Origin: VRUE01 sp036557525
GTDB taxonomy: Bacteria > Actinomycetota > Thermoleophilia > Solirubrobacterales > 70-9
Assembly (NCBI GenBank): GCA_036557525.1
Contig: DATBHH010000131.1
Location: forward strand, 1 to 9,894
Reading direction: 5' to 3'
DNA: 9,894 bases
In this document: positions 1 to 6,960 of the stretch, piece by piece
How the letters are laid out: every line of letters begins with the position of its first letter
How positions within the stretch are numbered: the stretch's first letter is position 1
Notes under the pieces: generated by a model
The model's input: only the letters and a program-made list of their open reading frames with translations
Told to the model about the DNA's origin: nothing
Database searches by the model: none
Translations under genes and position numbers: made by a program

Positions 1-261
1 GAGGGCATGCGGTTCGTCCAGCTGACGCCGCCCGGCTCGGCCTGCTCGATCTCGATCGGCGAAGGCCTGAGCGAGATGGAGCCGGGATCGCTCGAGGGCC
101 TGCAGCTCGTGGTCGAGGACATCGAGGAGGCGCGCGACCGGCTTGCCGGGGGCGGCGTCTCGGTCTCCGAGATCCAGGACTTCCCCTGGGGCAGGTTCGT
201 CTTCTTCCAGGACCCCGACGGCAACGCCTGGGCGGTCCAGCAGATCCCCGAGCGCGCCTAG
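1..261 (+). CDS. VOC (glyoxalase/bleomycin-resistance fold) family protein, C-terminal part
   Basis: The reading frame is open from base 1 and ends at TAG 259-261, so this is the last 86 residues of a gene that starts outside the window. The ATG at 7 is unlikely to be the true start, because 'RFVQLTPPGSACSI' is an internal strand of the VOC fold, not an N-terminus. The remaining part shows the typical second beta-alpha-beta-beta-beta module: 'LQLVVEDIEEARDRL' (strand plus helix), then 'WGRFVFFQDPDGNAWAVQQ', the usual C-terminal strand pair with the 'DPDGN' turn. In metal-dependent VOC enzymes an acidic residue in the last strands is a metal ligand; here the equivalent stretch reads 'NAWAVQQ', so metal-dependent catalysis is doubtful. 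The substrate cannot be predicted. The gene converges on glpD and their stop codons overlap within a shared CTAG (258-261). Confidence 0.85.
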   Translation, partial: EGMRFVQLTPPGSACSISIGEGLSEMEPGSLEGLQLVVEDIEEARDRLAGGGVSVSEIQDFPWGRFVFFQDPDGNAWAVQQIPERA

Positions 262-1928
262 GCGGCGGGGTCGATCCCGGCCTCGGCCGCGGCGGCCGGC
301 CAGGCCTCGGCCTCGACCCTCACCCTGCGCCGCGACCACCCCAGCTCGCGCCCCATCGCCTCGGCGACCGGGCGGGCGGCGCCGGCGTCGCGCAGCCGGG
401 GGGACGCGAGCAGCCCGAGGCGGGTGCGACGGAGAAGGACATCGGCGACGGTCCGCGCCTGCTCGAGGCGGGCGGCGATCGCCGCCTCGGCGAGCAGGTC
501 GGGGCGACCCTCGACGATCGGCGCCGCGAGCTTCGGGTCCTTCCAGGCGAGGTCGAGCACGGTGCGCGCCGCGTGGCCGTAGCGGAAGGCGAGCTGCGAC
601 ACCGCCTCCTCCCCCACGCCGTCGGGCGCCTCGAGGTCCTCGGCCCGCGCCTCCATCCCGAGCGGGATCTCGGCCGTGTGGCAGGGCGCGTCGCGCCCCT
701 CGCGATCGACGATCCGGTCGACGACCTGCTTCGCCATCCGCCGCCAGGTCGTGAGCTTGCCGCCGGTGATCGTCAGCAGCCCGGAGGAGGTCTCATACAG
801 CTCGGCCCTGCGCGAGATGTCGACCGACCTCTTCGGGTCGCCGGTCGAGATCAGGGGCCGCACGCCGGCGTAGGCCCCGACCAGCCGCGAGCGGTCGAGC
901 TCGCTGCCGAAGAAGGCGTTCACGGCGTCGAGCAGGTACTCGACTTCGTCCTCGGCCGGGCGCGGGTGGTCGATGTCGCCGCTGAAGTCGTTGTCGGTGG
1001 TCCCGACCAGGGTCCGCCCATACCAGGGCAGCGCGAATATCGCCCGCCCTTCGGGGGCCGGGACGATGCACGCCGCCGACCCGGTCGAGAGGTCGGCGCG
1101 GTCGAGCAATAGGTGTGTGCCGCGGCTCGGCTTGATCCGCGGGACGTCCTCCTCCTCGACCACCTCCTCGGGGCGCAGCATGTCGGCCCAGACCCCGGTC
1201 GCGTTGACGATGTTGTCGGCGGCGACCTCGATCCGCTCCCCCGACTCGGACTCGACGAAGGCGACCCCGGCGGCTCTCCCCTTCCCCCGGATCAGCTCGG
1301 TGACCTCGGCCCCGTTCAGCATCACCGCGCCGAACCGCTCGGCCTCGCCGAGGACGGTGAGGACGAGGCGGACGTCGTCCGTCTGGCAGTCGTAGAAGAG
1401 GTAGGCGTCGTTCGGATCTCGGGGCTCGAGCGAGGGGACCATCTCGAGCAACTCCTCGCGGCCGATCGTCCGGTGGCGGTCGGGCGACCAGTAGAAGTCC
1501 TTGTCCTCGTCCTTCGAGGAGCGCATCTCGCGACGGCCGCGGCCGACCCTGGTCGTCGCCATCACGTCGTACATGTTGAGGCCGATCCCGATTCTGCGGT
1601 CGCGCCGGTCCTCGCCGAAGGAGGGAACGAGGAACGGCGTCGGATAGACCAGGTGGGGGGCGAGCTGGACCATCAGCTGGCGCTCGAGCAGCGCCTCGCG
1701 GACAAGCCCGAGATCGAGGTTCTGGAGGTAGCGGAGGCCGCCATGGACCATCTTCGAGGACCGGCTCGAGGTGCCGACCGCGTAGTCGCCGCGCTCGAGC
1801 AGGGCGACCGAGTAGCCGCGGGAGGCGGCGTCGAGCGCGACTCCGGCGCCGGTGATCCCGCCGCCGATCACGACCACCTCGAAGCGCTCGCCGGCGATCG
1901 CCTCGATCGCGGCCGCGCGGGCGATCAA
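258..1928 (-). CDS. glpD: FAD-dependent glycerol-3-phosphate dehydrogenase
   Basis: The 556-residue protein oxidises sn-glycerol 3-phosphate to dihydroxyacetone phosphate and passes electrons via FAD to the membrane quinone pool. The Rossmann FAD motif 'VVVIGGGITGAG' is at residues 18-29. The GlpD signature 'GTSSRSSKMVHGGLRYL' starts at residue 52. 'NIVNATGVWAD' and 'PSRGTHLLLD' follow, and the C-terminal GlpD helical domain starts near 'GGKLTTWRRMA'. Length is normal for the family. I chose TTG at 1926-1928 because GAAGGGAG lies 7 bases upstream and it gives a short N-terminus before the FAD strand. The frame stays open to 2303, but that extension is arginine/serine-rich and lies over the nitroreductase gene. 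No glpK or glpF is nearby. The gene follows the B12 operon after 79 bases, and whether it is co-transcribed is unclear. Identity is strong; start is good. Confidence 0.94.
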   Translation of the reverse strand: MIARAAAIEAIAGERFEVVVIGGGITGAGVALDAASRGYSVALLERGDYAVGTSSRSSKMVHGGLRYLQNLDLGLVREALLERQLMVQLAPHLVYPTPFLVPSFGEDRRDRRIGIGLNMYDVMATTRVGRGRREMRSSKDEDKDFYWSPDRHRTIGREELLEMVPSLEPRDPNDAYLFYDCQTDDVRLVLTVLGEAERFGAVMLNGAEVTELIRGKGRAAGVAFVESESGERIEVAADNIVNATGVWADMLRPEEVVEEEDVPRIKPSRGTHLLLDRADLSTGSAACIVPAPEGRAIFALPWYGRTLVGTTDNDFSGDIDHPRPAEDEVEYLLDAVNAFFGSELDRSRLVGAYAGVRPLISTGDPKRSVDISRRAELYETSSGLLTITGGKLTTWRRMAKQVVDRIVDREGRDAPCHTAEIPLGMEARAEDLEAPDGVGEEAVSQLAFRYGHAARTVLDLAWKDPKLAAPIVEGRPDLLAEAAIAARLEQARTVADVLLRRTRLGLLASPRLRDAGAARPVAEAMGRELGWSRRRVRVEAEAWPAAAAEAGIDPAA

Positions 1929-1935
1929 CGGAGCG

Positions 1936-1943
1936 CTCCCTTC
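1936..1943 (-). promoter_or_regulatory. Ribosome binding site of glpD
   Basis: The minus strand reads GAAGGGAG, followed by 7 bases and then TTG. This is the best Shine-Dalgarno match near the glpD N-terminus and decides the TTG start. Its 3' half runs into the perfect 10-base palindrome GGAGCGCTCC (1930-1939), which could pair and partly mask the site. Confidence 0.7.
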
Positions 1944-1951
1944 GAATGAAT

Positions 1952-1976
1952 TTCGCGCTTCGCTCGCGGCGCGAAG
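1952..1976. repeat. Inverted repeat between the nitroreductase gene and glpD
   Basis: TTCGCGC (1952-1958) and GCGCGAA (1969-1975) form a perfect 7-base inverted repeat with a 10-base loop. An alternative hairpin pairs CTTCGC (1958-1963) with GCGAAG (1971-1976). Neither is followed by a T-run on either strand, so this is not a classical terminator. It could be an operator, an mRNA processing or attenuation hairpin, or chance in GC-rich DNA. It sits in the only sizeable gap of the minus-strand run. Confidence 0.4.
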
Positions 1977-2007
1977 AAACGGAAGATGACGCTTGCTCGC
2001 TCCACGC

Positions 2008-2517
2008 TCACGGTAGAAACTCGGTCGCCTGGTCGACCGGCGGCCGCGCCGGCGGCGCCTTCTCCTGGCGCGGAGGGCCGAGGTGGAGCAGGCCGACGAA
2101 CCGCTCGTCGTCGCCGAGCCCGACCGCACGGCGCCCCTGCTCTCCGCGCAGGACGTCGGGGGTGCGCCAGTAGCCGGCGAGCCCGCGCGAGTGGGCGGCG
2201 AGCAGGACGATGTAGGAGGCGACCGCGGTCGCGTGCAGGTCCTCCTCGTCCTGGACCGGGTCGCCTCCGAGGACGGCGGAGACGACGACGAGCGTCGGCG
2301 CACGGTCGAGCTTGGCCGCGGCCTCGGGCCCGGCCGCCTCCTTCAGCGCCGCAAGCGACCGGGGGCCGAGCACGCGGAACCGCCAGGGCGCGGTCAGGTT
2401 GTGGTTGGGGGCCCAGCGGGCCAGCTCGAGCAGCGCCTCGAGCTCCTCGCGGTCGACCGGCTCGGACCCGAACGCCTTGTGGGTGCGGCGGGTCCGGATC
2501 GCCGTCTCGACGTCCAT
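2008..2517 (-). CDS. Nitroreductase-family FMN oxidoreductase (YdjA-like)
   Basis: The 169-residue protein has the compact nitroreductase fold, whose members are usually homodimeric FMN enzymes using NAD(P)H. The FMN-phosphate basic motif 'RTRRTHKAF' is at residues 8-16. The YdjA-type segment 'APNHNLTAPWRF' is at 36-47, 'GLAGYWRTP' at 112-120, and the closing strand 'VGLLHLG' at 141-147. BluB, the nitroreductase-like enzyme that makes the B12 lower ligand, is related, but the sequence here resembles YdjA types more. The ATG at 2515-2517 lies 12 bases after the stop of the EcfS-toroid gene, so the two are probably co-transcribed under the B12 riboswitch. That context suggests a flavin-dependent reduction step on imported corrinoid; this is inference, and the true substrate is unknown. 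No strong Shine-Dalgarno is visible, so translation may be coupled to the upstream gene. Confidence 0.87.
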   Translation of the reverse strand: MDVETAIRTRRTHKAFGSEPVDREELEALLELARWAPNHNLTAPWRFRVLGPRSLAALKEAAGPEAAAKLDRAPTLVVVSAVLGGDPVQDEEDLHATAVASYIVLLAAHSRGLAGYWRTPDVLRGEQGRRAVGLGDDERFVGLLHLGPPRQEKAPPARPPVDQATEFLP

Positions 2518-2529
2518 CGCGCCCGCGCT

Positions 2530-4395
2530 CTACCAGCCGAAGCGACGGCCGAGGAAGAAGACGCCGCCCAGCGCCAGGCCGCCCGCGCCGATCCCGACGG
2601 CGAGCGGCGCCGCGGGCGATGGCGCCGGCGGCGCGTTCTTCGCTTCGAACGGCGGTGCCGCCGGAGTTTCCGGTTCGACCCCCTCCGTGGCCTGTACCGG
2701 GATCGGTGGCCCCGGGGTGGCCGCGGGCGGAGTGATCGGCGGCGATCCCCCCGCGCCCGATTCCGACCCCGAGCCGCTGCCGCCGGGCGGGGTCACGGTC
2801 GGCGACGAGGGGGCGACCGAGGAGGGCGGGACCACCGGCCCCGGCGAGGTCTGTTCCGGTTCCGGAGCCGGTTTCGGCTTCGGTTCACGCGGCGGCGGCG
2901 AGACCGGGAACGCCTGCCCGGCGACCGCCGGCAGCGCCTGGGCGGTGACCCAGACCGGGGTCTGGTCGCTCGAGGAGGAGTATCTGAAGTGACCGTCGGA
3001 ATCCTGGCGGGCGAGCAGGTAGTCGATCGCCGACTTGCCGCCCCTGCTGATCGACCCGGGGTCGGTGCCGACCGCGATCATCCCCTGCGCCGCCCACGCC
3101 GTCGATTGGGAGTTCGCCGGCCCGGAGCCGCCGAGGGCGAAGCCGCCGCTCGAGAGCTGGGACCCGCGCAGGAAGTCGAGTCCCTGTTCGGAGACCTTCG
3201 CGCTGCGCATCGCCTCCATCGCGGCGCCGGTGTTGTCGGCGGTGCTCGGCTTGCCGTGTTCGTCGCCCCAGCCGCCGTCCTTGTTCTGGGCCTGGGCCAG
3301 CCAGGAGAGCGACTTGTCGAGGTCGCCGGTGTCACCGGCCGCCCGCAGCGCGAGGACGGCGTAGGCGGTCGTTCCCGGCCACCCTTCCCAGGAGCCGTTG
3401 CCGGCCCGCCGCTTCGCCAGGGCGCTGACGAGGTTGTGCCCGGCGAACGAGTGCGCGTCGACCCCGGCGCCCTCGAGGGCGAGGATCGTCCGCGCGTAGT
3501 CGCCGCTGCTTTCGATCTGGCCGACGGTCGAGCGCAGGTAGTCGACCGGTGTTCTGCCGCCCTTCGAGACGTCGAGGGGATTGCGCCCGGCGGCCTCGAG
3601 GCCGAGCATCACCCAGCCGGTGATCGACGGGCTCGAGCCGCTGCCGGCGCTGCTGCCCCAGCCGCCGTCGCTGTTCTCGACCGAGACCAGCCAGTCGGCG
3701 GCCCCGGATGCGCCGGTCGCCCCGCTCGCGTGGGCCGGGAGCGCGCTGACGAGCAGCAGCGCGGCCAGCACCGACCCCACCAGCGCCGGGGCGCGGGCGC
3801 GCCACTCGAACCGCTCGCGGAACCGGATCAGCATCCGCAGCATCGCCGGCCCGGCGATCAGCGCGAAGACGACGTTGCCGATCGCGTGCGCGAGGTCGAA
3901 CGGGATCGCCCGCGACTCGAGCGCCGCGAAACGCTGCACCGAAAGCTCGCCGCCATAGGTGGCCATCAACGAGAAGTTTAGGAGCGCGCCGTAGGCGATC
4001 CCCGCAAGACCGCATGCGGCTGCCAGGGTGAGGCGGCCGATCCGGGGCCGCAGGAGGGCGAGGACGGCGCCGAACACGCCGCACAGCCCCCAGGCCGCCA
4101 TCTGCCACGGGGTCCACGGCCCCTGCCCGAACCAGAGGTTCGAGATCAGCGCGGTCAGGGCCCCGACCGCGAAGCCCGGCGCCGGCCCGAGGGCGTAGCC
4201 GGCGAGGATCACGATGTCGGTCGTCGGCTTGACGTTGGGGAAGGCGGCGAACGCGATCCGCCCGGCGATCGCCAGCGCCGCCAGCGCCGCGACGAGGGCG
4301 ACGACCTGCGACGGCGGCCGCGAGCGCTCGTACCAGGCGAAGCCGGCGATCAGGACCGCGCCGAGAATCAGGAAGCTCGCCAGCTCCCAGCTCAT
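2530..4395 (-). CDS. EcfS substrate-binding component fused to a six-repeat alpha-alpha toroid domain and a C-terminal membrane anchor
   Basis: The 621-residue protein has four parts. Residues 1-190 are an ECF-transporter S component: several hydrophobic helices with 'TDIVILAGYALGP' (59-71) and 'FGQGPWTPWQMAAWGL' (89-104), a stretch typical of EcfS proteins. Residues 191-201 are strongly basic, hence cytoplasmic. Residues 202-223 are a hydrophobic helix ending 'LPAHASG', which looks like a former signal peptide. Residues 232-495 hold six prenyltransferase/squalene-cyclase-type repeats (near 233, 284, 322, 361, 406 and 457) with 'SDGGWG', 'NGSWEG', 'KDGGWG', 'SSGGF' and 'SDGHF' turns. No DxDD or DCTAE cyclase motif is present, so this is probably a binding domain. 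Residues 499-595 are proline/serine-rich, and 597-616 form a last membrane helix followed by arginines. The positive-inside rule puts the toroid outside the cell. The ATG overlaps the ecfA stop as ATGA. The operon and riboswitch point to cobalamin as substrate (inference). Confidence 0.88.
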   Translation of the reverse strand: MSWELASFLILGAVLIAGFAWYERSRPPSQVVALVAALAALAIAGRIAFAAFPNVKPTTDIVILAGYALGPAPGFAVGALTALISNLWFGQGPWTPWQMAAWGLCGVFGAVLALLRPRIGRLTLAAACGLAGIAYGALLNFSLMATYGGELSVQRFAALESRAIPFDLAHAIGNVVFALIAGPAMLRMLIRFRERFEWRARAPALVGSVLAALLLVSALPAHASGATGASGAADWLVSVENSDGGWGSSAGSGSSPSITGWVMLGLEAAGRNPLDVSKGGRTPVDYLRSTVGQIESSGDYARTILALEGAGVDAHSFAGHNLVSALAKRRAGNGSWEGWPGTTAYAVLALRAAGDTGDLDKSLSWLAQAQNKDGGWGDEHGKPSTADNTGAAMEAMRSAKVSEQGLDFLRGSQLSSGGFALGGSGPANSQSTAWAAQGMIAVGTDPGSISRGGKSAIDYLLARQDSDGHFRYSSSSDQTPVWVTAQALPAVAGQAFPVSPPPREPKPKPAPEPEQTSPGPVVPPSSVAPSSPTVTPPGGSGSGSESGAGGSPPITPPAATPGPPIPVQATEGVEPETPAAPPFEAKNAPPAPSPAAPLAVGIGAGGLALGGVFFLGRRFGW

Positions 4396-6095
4396 CCCAC
4401 CGCCTCCCCGGCGAGGCGCGCGGCGCCCTGCTCCGGGGTGACGACCCCGGGCAGGTCGAGGATCCGCGCCACCTCGGTCGCGAAGTACCAGCCGCCGGAG
4501 AGCGCCTCGCCGCAACCGGCGTCGGCGATGACGACGCCGTCGCCGAGGAGGACGACGCGGTCGGCGAAGCCGGCGGCGAACTCGACGTCGTGGGTCGCGA
4601 CCACGACCCCGCCGCCGGCGGCCGCGAGGCCGGCGATCAGGCCCGCGAGGTCGCCCTTGCGGGCGCGGTCCATCCCCCGCGTGGGCTCGTCGAGCGCGAC
4701 CAGCCCGGGCACCGTGCGGGCATCGGTTCCACCGGCGAGGACGATCGCCAGCGCCAGCCGCTGCCGCTCGCCGCCGGAGAGGTCGCGGGGGTCGGCGTCG
4801 ATCATCGGCTCGAGGCCGACGACCCGCAGCGCCTCGCGCCCGTCCTCCCCCGGCAGCTCGTCGCCGACCCGCTCCCGGACCAGGAAATCCCCCGGGCTCT
4901 GGGTCAGCAGCGCGACCCCGCCGGGCGCTTCGACCCTCCCGCGAACCGGCGTCTCAAGACCCGCAACCGCCCGCAGCAGGGTGCTCTTCCCGGCCCCGTT
5001 CCTACCCATGAGCGCCACCCGCTCCCCACCCTCGACCCGCATGTCCACGCCTCGGAGGACATCCCGCCTTGCGTCGGCCTCCCCGACCTCGACCCACACG
5101 TCTCGCAGCCTCACAGCGTCGCGAGCGGGGGTGTCGGCGCCCCTCCGAACGGCTTGTACTTTTTCGCCGCCGGTCGGCGAGTGTCTCCCGCTCTCCACCG
5201 AAAGAGTTGAGAGAGGAGGGATCTCGACACCCCCACCCCCGCCCTGGGGGCCGCCGAGGATCTGCCGGGCGTCGCGGACCCCGACCGGCAGCGGCTCGAT
5301 CCCCGCGAGGGAGAACATCCGGGCCGCCGGAGTCTCGAGCGCGGCGTCGTGGTCCTGGGCCCAGCCGAGGAAGTCACGAGGTGCGCCGTCGAAGGCGATG
5401 CGGCCGGAGTCCATCGCGACGACACGGTCGGCGGCGGCGAGGCAGCGCTCGAGCCGGTGCTCGGCGAGCAGGATCGTCACCCCCCACTCCTCGTTGAGGC
5501 GGCGCAGCAGCCAGATCAGCTCGTCGCCGGCGACCGGGTCGAGCTGCGATGTCGGCTCGTCGAGCAGGACGACCGCCGGACGGGTCACCAGCGCGGCGGC
5601 GAGCGCGACCCGCTGCAACTCGCCGCCGGAGAGAGTGTCGACCGTCCGGCCCAGCAGCTCGGGGATCGCGAGGGCGAGGGCGACCTCCTCGACCGCGCGG
5701 GCCCGCGCCGCCGGCGCCTCGCCGCGCAGCTCGAGCGGGAGCTCGACCTCGGCCGCGACGGTCGTCGAGACGACCTGCGTCTCCGGATCCTGGGCGAGGT
5801 AGCCGACCGCGGCCGCCAGCTCACCGGGGCCGGCCGCGATCGCGTCGAGGCCGGCGACCTCGATCCGGCCGCAGATTGCGCCGCCGTGGAAGTGCGGCAC
5901 GAGGCCGCAGGCAGCGCGCAGCAGGGTCGTCTTGCCGCACCCGGAGCGCCCCGCCAGGACGACGAGCTCACCGGCGCCGATCTGCAGCGAGACGTCGTCG
6001 AGGGCCGGTCGGCCGCCGTTCGGGTAGGCGTATCCGACGGCCTCGAGCGACAGCGCCGGGGTCGCGTGAGTGAGCGTGGTGCCGAGCTCAGCCAC
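4392..6095 (-). CDS. ecfA: ECF transporter ATPase, two ABC domains in one chain
   Basis: The 567-residue protein contains both nucleotide-binding domains of an ECF importer, which are separate EcfA1 and EcfA2 subunits in many systems but fused in YkoD-like proteins. Domain 1 has Walker A 'GRSGCGKTT' (49-57), Q-loop Gln102, signature 'LSGGE' (155-159), Walker B 'VVLLDE' (175-180) and switch His213. Domain 2 has Walker A 'GRNGAGKST' (364-372), Q-loop Gln399, signature 'LSGGERQR' (439-446), Walker B 'LVALDE' (465-470) and His502. All catalytic residues are present in both halves. 'GGWYFATEVARIL' near the end matches the EcfA C-terminal region. The linker, residues 288-323, is encoded by a palindromic insertion-like element. 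The GTG at 6093-6095 overlaps the ecfT stop by 8 bases; no clear Shine-Dalgarno is seen, which suggests coupled translation. Confidence 0.95.
   Translation of the reverse strand: MAELGTTLTHATPALSLEAVGYAYPNGGRPALDDVSLQIGAGELVVLAGRSGCGKTTLLRAACGLVPHFHGGAICGRIEVAGLDAIAAGPGELAAAVGYLAQDPETQVVSTTVAAEVELPLELRGEAPAARARAVEEVALALAIPELLGRTVDTLSGGELQRVALAAALVTRPAVVLLDEPTSQLDPVAGDELIWLLRRLNEEWGVTILLAEHRLERCLAAADRVVAMDSGRIAFDGAPRDFLGWAQDHDAALETPAARMFSLAGIEPLPVGVRDARQILGGPQGGGGGVEIPPLSTLSVESGRHSPTGGEKVQAVRRGADTPARDAVRLRDVWVEVGEADARRDVLRGVDMRVEGGERVALMGRNGAGKSTLLRAVAGLETPVRGRVEAPGGVALLTQSPGDFLVRERVGDELPGEDGREALRVVGLEPMIDADPRDLSGGERQRLALAIVLAGGTDARTVPGLVALDEPTRGMDRARKGDLAGLIAGLAAAGGGVVVATHDVEFAAGFADRVVLLGDGVVIADAGCGEALSGGWYFATEVARILDLPGVVTPEQGAARLAGEAVG
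5127..5234. repeat. 108-base imperfect palindromic element inserted in frame in ecfA
   Basis: The ends are inverted repeats of 20 bases (5127-5146 and 5215-5234) that match at 16 positions: GGGGGTGTCG is perfect, then four mismatches, then CCCTCC. A second imperfect inverted pair lies inside (5157-5168 with 5197-5208, 8 of 12), around a CGCCG...CGGCG centre near 5166-5179. The length is exactly 36 codons, and the element edges fall on codon boundaries of ecfA (residues 288-323). The interior is visibly less GC-rich than its surroundings, with runs such as TACTTTTTCG and GAAAGAGTTGAGAG. It encodes a low-complexity polar stretch between the two ATPase domains. No clear target-site duplication is seen. 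In-frame palindromic elements within genes are known from other bacteria, such as the Rickettsia palindromic elements; that this one is mobile or repeated elsewhere is inference. Confidence 0.55.
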
Positions 6096-6960
6096 GGCGG
6101 CGGGGAGTCAGGCCCGAGAGGGCGATGAGCGCGGCAAGGGCGACGGTCGCCGCGTCGGCGTCGACGCTCACCGTCGGGTAGGCCTCGAACCCACCCAGGC
6201 CGGAGGCCAGCCCCGCGATCGAGAGCAGCAGGACCGCGGCCGCGGCCGCGTAGAAGCGGCCGTCGTGACGCGAGCGGTCGCGGCGTCCCCTCGAGGTCCC
6301 CGGCCGGCCGAGCCCGTAGCCGCGCAGCTCGAGGGTCGCGGCGACGTCGACCGCGCGGTCGAGCGAGCCGGCGAGCAGGCGGCGCGCGAGCTCGGCGCGG
6401 CCGACCGGCGCGGCGGCGACACCGCGCAGCTGCGCGGCGTCGCGAAGGCGGGCGGCGTCGGCTGCCGCGACCGGGACCAGCCGGGAGATGAGGCTCGCGG
6501 TCAGGGCCGAGCGGCCGGCGAGCGGACGCAGGGCCCGCAGCACCCGGTCGGGGTCGACGCAGGCCGAGTAGACCGCGAACGCGACCAGGACCACCAGCGC
6601 CCGGAGGGCGAGGATCGCCCCCTCGGCGACCGCCTCGGCGGTGACGTCGACGCGGCCGAAGAGCGGCCACTCGCCGAGCCGGGCGAGGACCGTCTCGCCG
6701 CGGCTGACGACGATCGCGTTGACGACGACGATCAGGATGCCGAGCGTCAGCCCCATCCAGAGCGCGGCGCGGACGGCGCGGGGGGCGCCGGCCAGCAGAC
6801 CGGCCGCGACCGCCGCGACGCCGGCCGCGGCGAGGACGATCGGGCTCGAGTAGAGGAAGGCGACCGCGACGAGCGAGCCGAGGTAGGCGACCGCGGCCCC
6901 CGGCGAGGCCGATTGCAGCGGCCCGCGCCTCGGCGTGTATGCGAACGGCGACCTGATCAC
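6088..6960 (-). CDS. ecfT: ECF transporter transmembrane (scaffold) component EcfT
   Basis: The 290-residue integral membrane protein couples ATP hydrolysis by the EcfA domains to movement of EcfS. Hydrophobic segments lie near residues 22-56, 65-85, 113-134 and in the C-terminal third (two more). The two cytoplasmic coupling motifs of the family are visible: 'DAAQLRG' at 174-180 and 'ELRGYG' at 211-216, each with the alanine/arginine/glycine pattern that contacts the ATPase grooves. Length is normal for EcfT. I chose the GTG at 6958-6960, which overlaps the lipoprotein stop as GTGA and starts just before the first membrane segment. The open frame continues upstream to 7401, but that part is arginine-rich shadow sequence over the lipoprotein gene. 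With its own EcfA and EcfS in the same operon, this is a dedicated (group I) ECF system and not one sharing a general module. Confidence 0.92.
   Translation of the reverse strand: MIRSPFAYTPRRGPLQSASPGAAVAYLGSLVAVAFLYSSPIVLAAAGVAAVAAGLLAGAPRAVRAALWMGLTLGILIVVVNAIVVSRGETVLARLGEWPLFGRVDVTAEAVAEGAILALRALVVLVAFAVYSACVDPDRVLRALRPLAGRSALTASLISRLVPVAAADAARLRDAAQLRGVAAAPVGRAELARRLLAGSLDRAVDVAATLELRGYGLGRPGTSRGRRDRSRHDGRFYAAAAAVLLLSIAGLASGLGGFEAYPTVSVDADAATVALAALIALSGLTPRRRG

Noticed and set aside
1952..1976. Rho-independent terminator before glpD
   Set aside because: A stem is present but no T-run follows on the transcribed strand.
1929..2303. N-terminal extension of glpD up to 2303
   Set aside because: The extra 125 residues are low-complexity Arg/Ser sequence lying over the nitroreductase gene in another frame; GlpD proteins start just before the FAD motif, and TTG 1928 has a good ribosome site.
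2008..2517. BluB (5,6-dimethylbenzimidazole synthase)
   Set aside because: BluB was considered because of the B12 context, but the 'APNHNLTAPWRF' and 'GYWRTP' segments fit YdjA-type nitroreductases better.
2083..3981. Long plus-strand open frame of 632 codons opposite the EcfS-toroid gene
   Set aside because: Its product is arginine/glycine-rich with no recognisable domain, and it is the antisense shadow of a gene with clear domain content on the minus strand.
2530..4395. Terpene/squalene cyclase or prenyltransferase enzyme
   Set aside because: The repeats resemble that fold, but no DxDD or DCTAE catalytic motif is visible and the domain is fused to a transporter subunit, so a binding role is more likely.
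4438..5802. Plus-strand 454-codon frame opposite ecfA, and similar frames elsewhere
   Set aside because: The product is Ser/Arg/Pro-rich without domains, while the minus strand encodes intact ATPase motifs throughout.
2530..6960. Cobalt (CbiMNQO) or nickel ECF transporter
   Set aside because: B12 riboswitches also control cobalt importers, but the S component lacks the CbiM-type N-terminal His motif, there is no CbiN, and the DUF4430/toroid partners suggest a large ligand.
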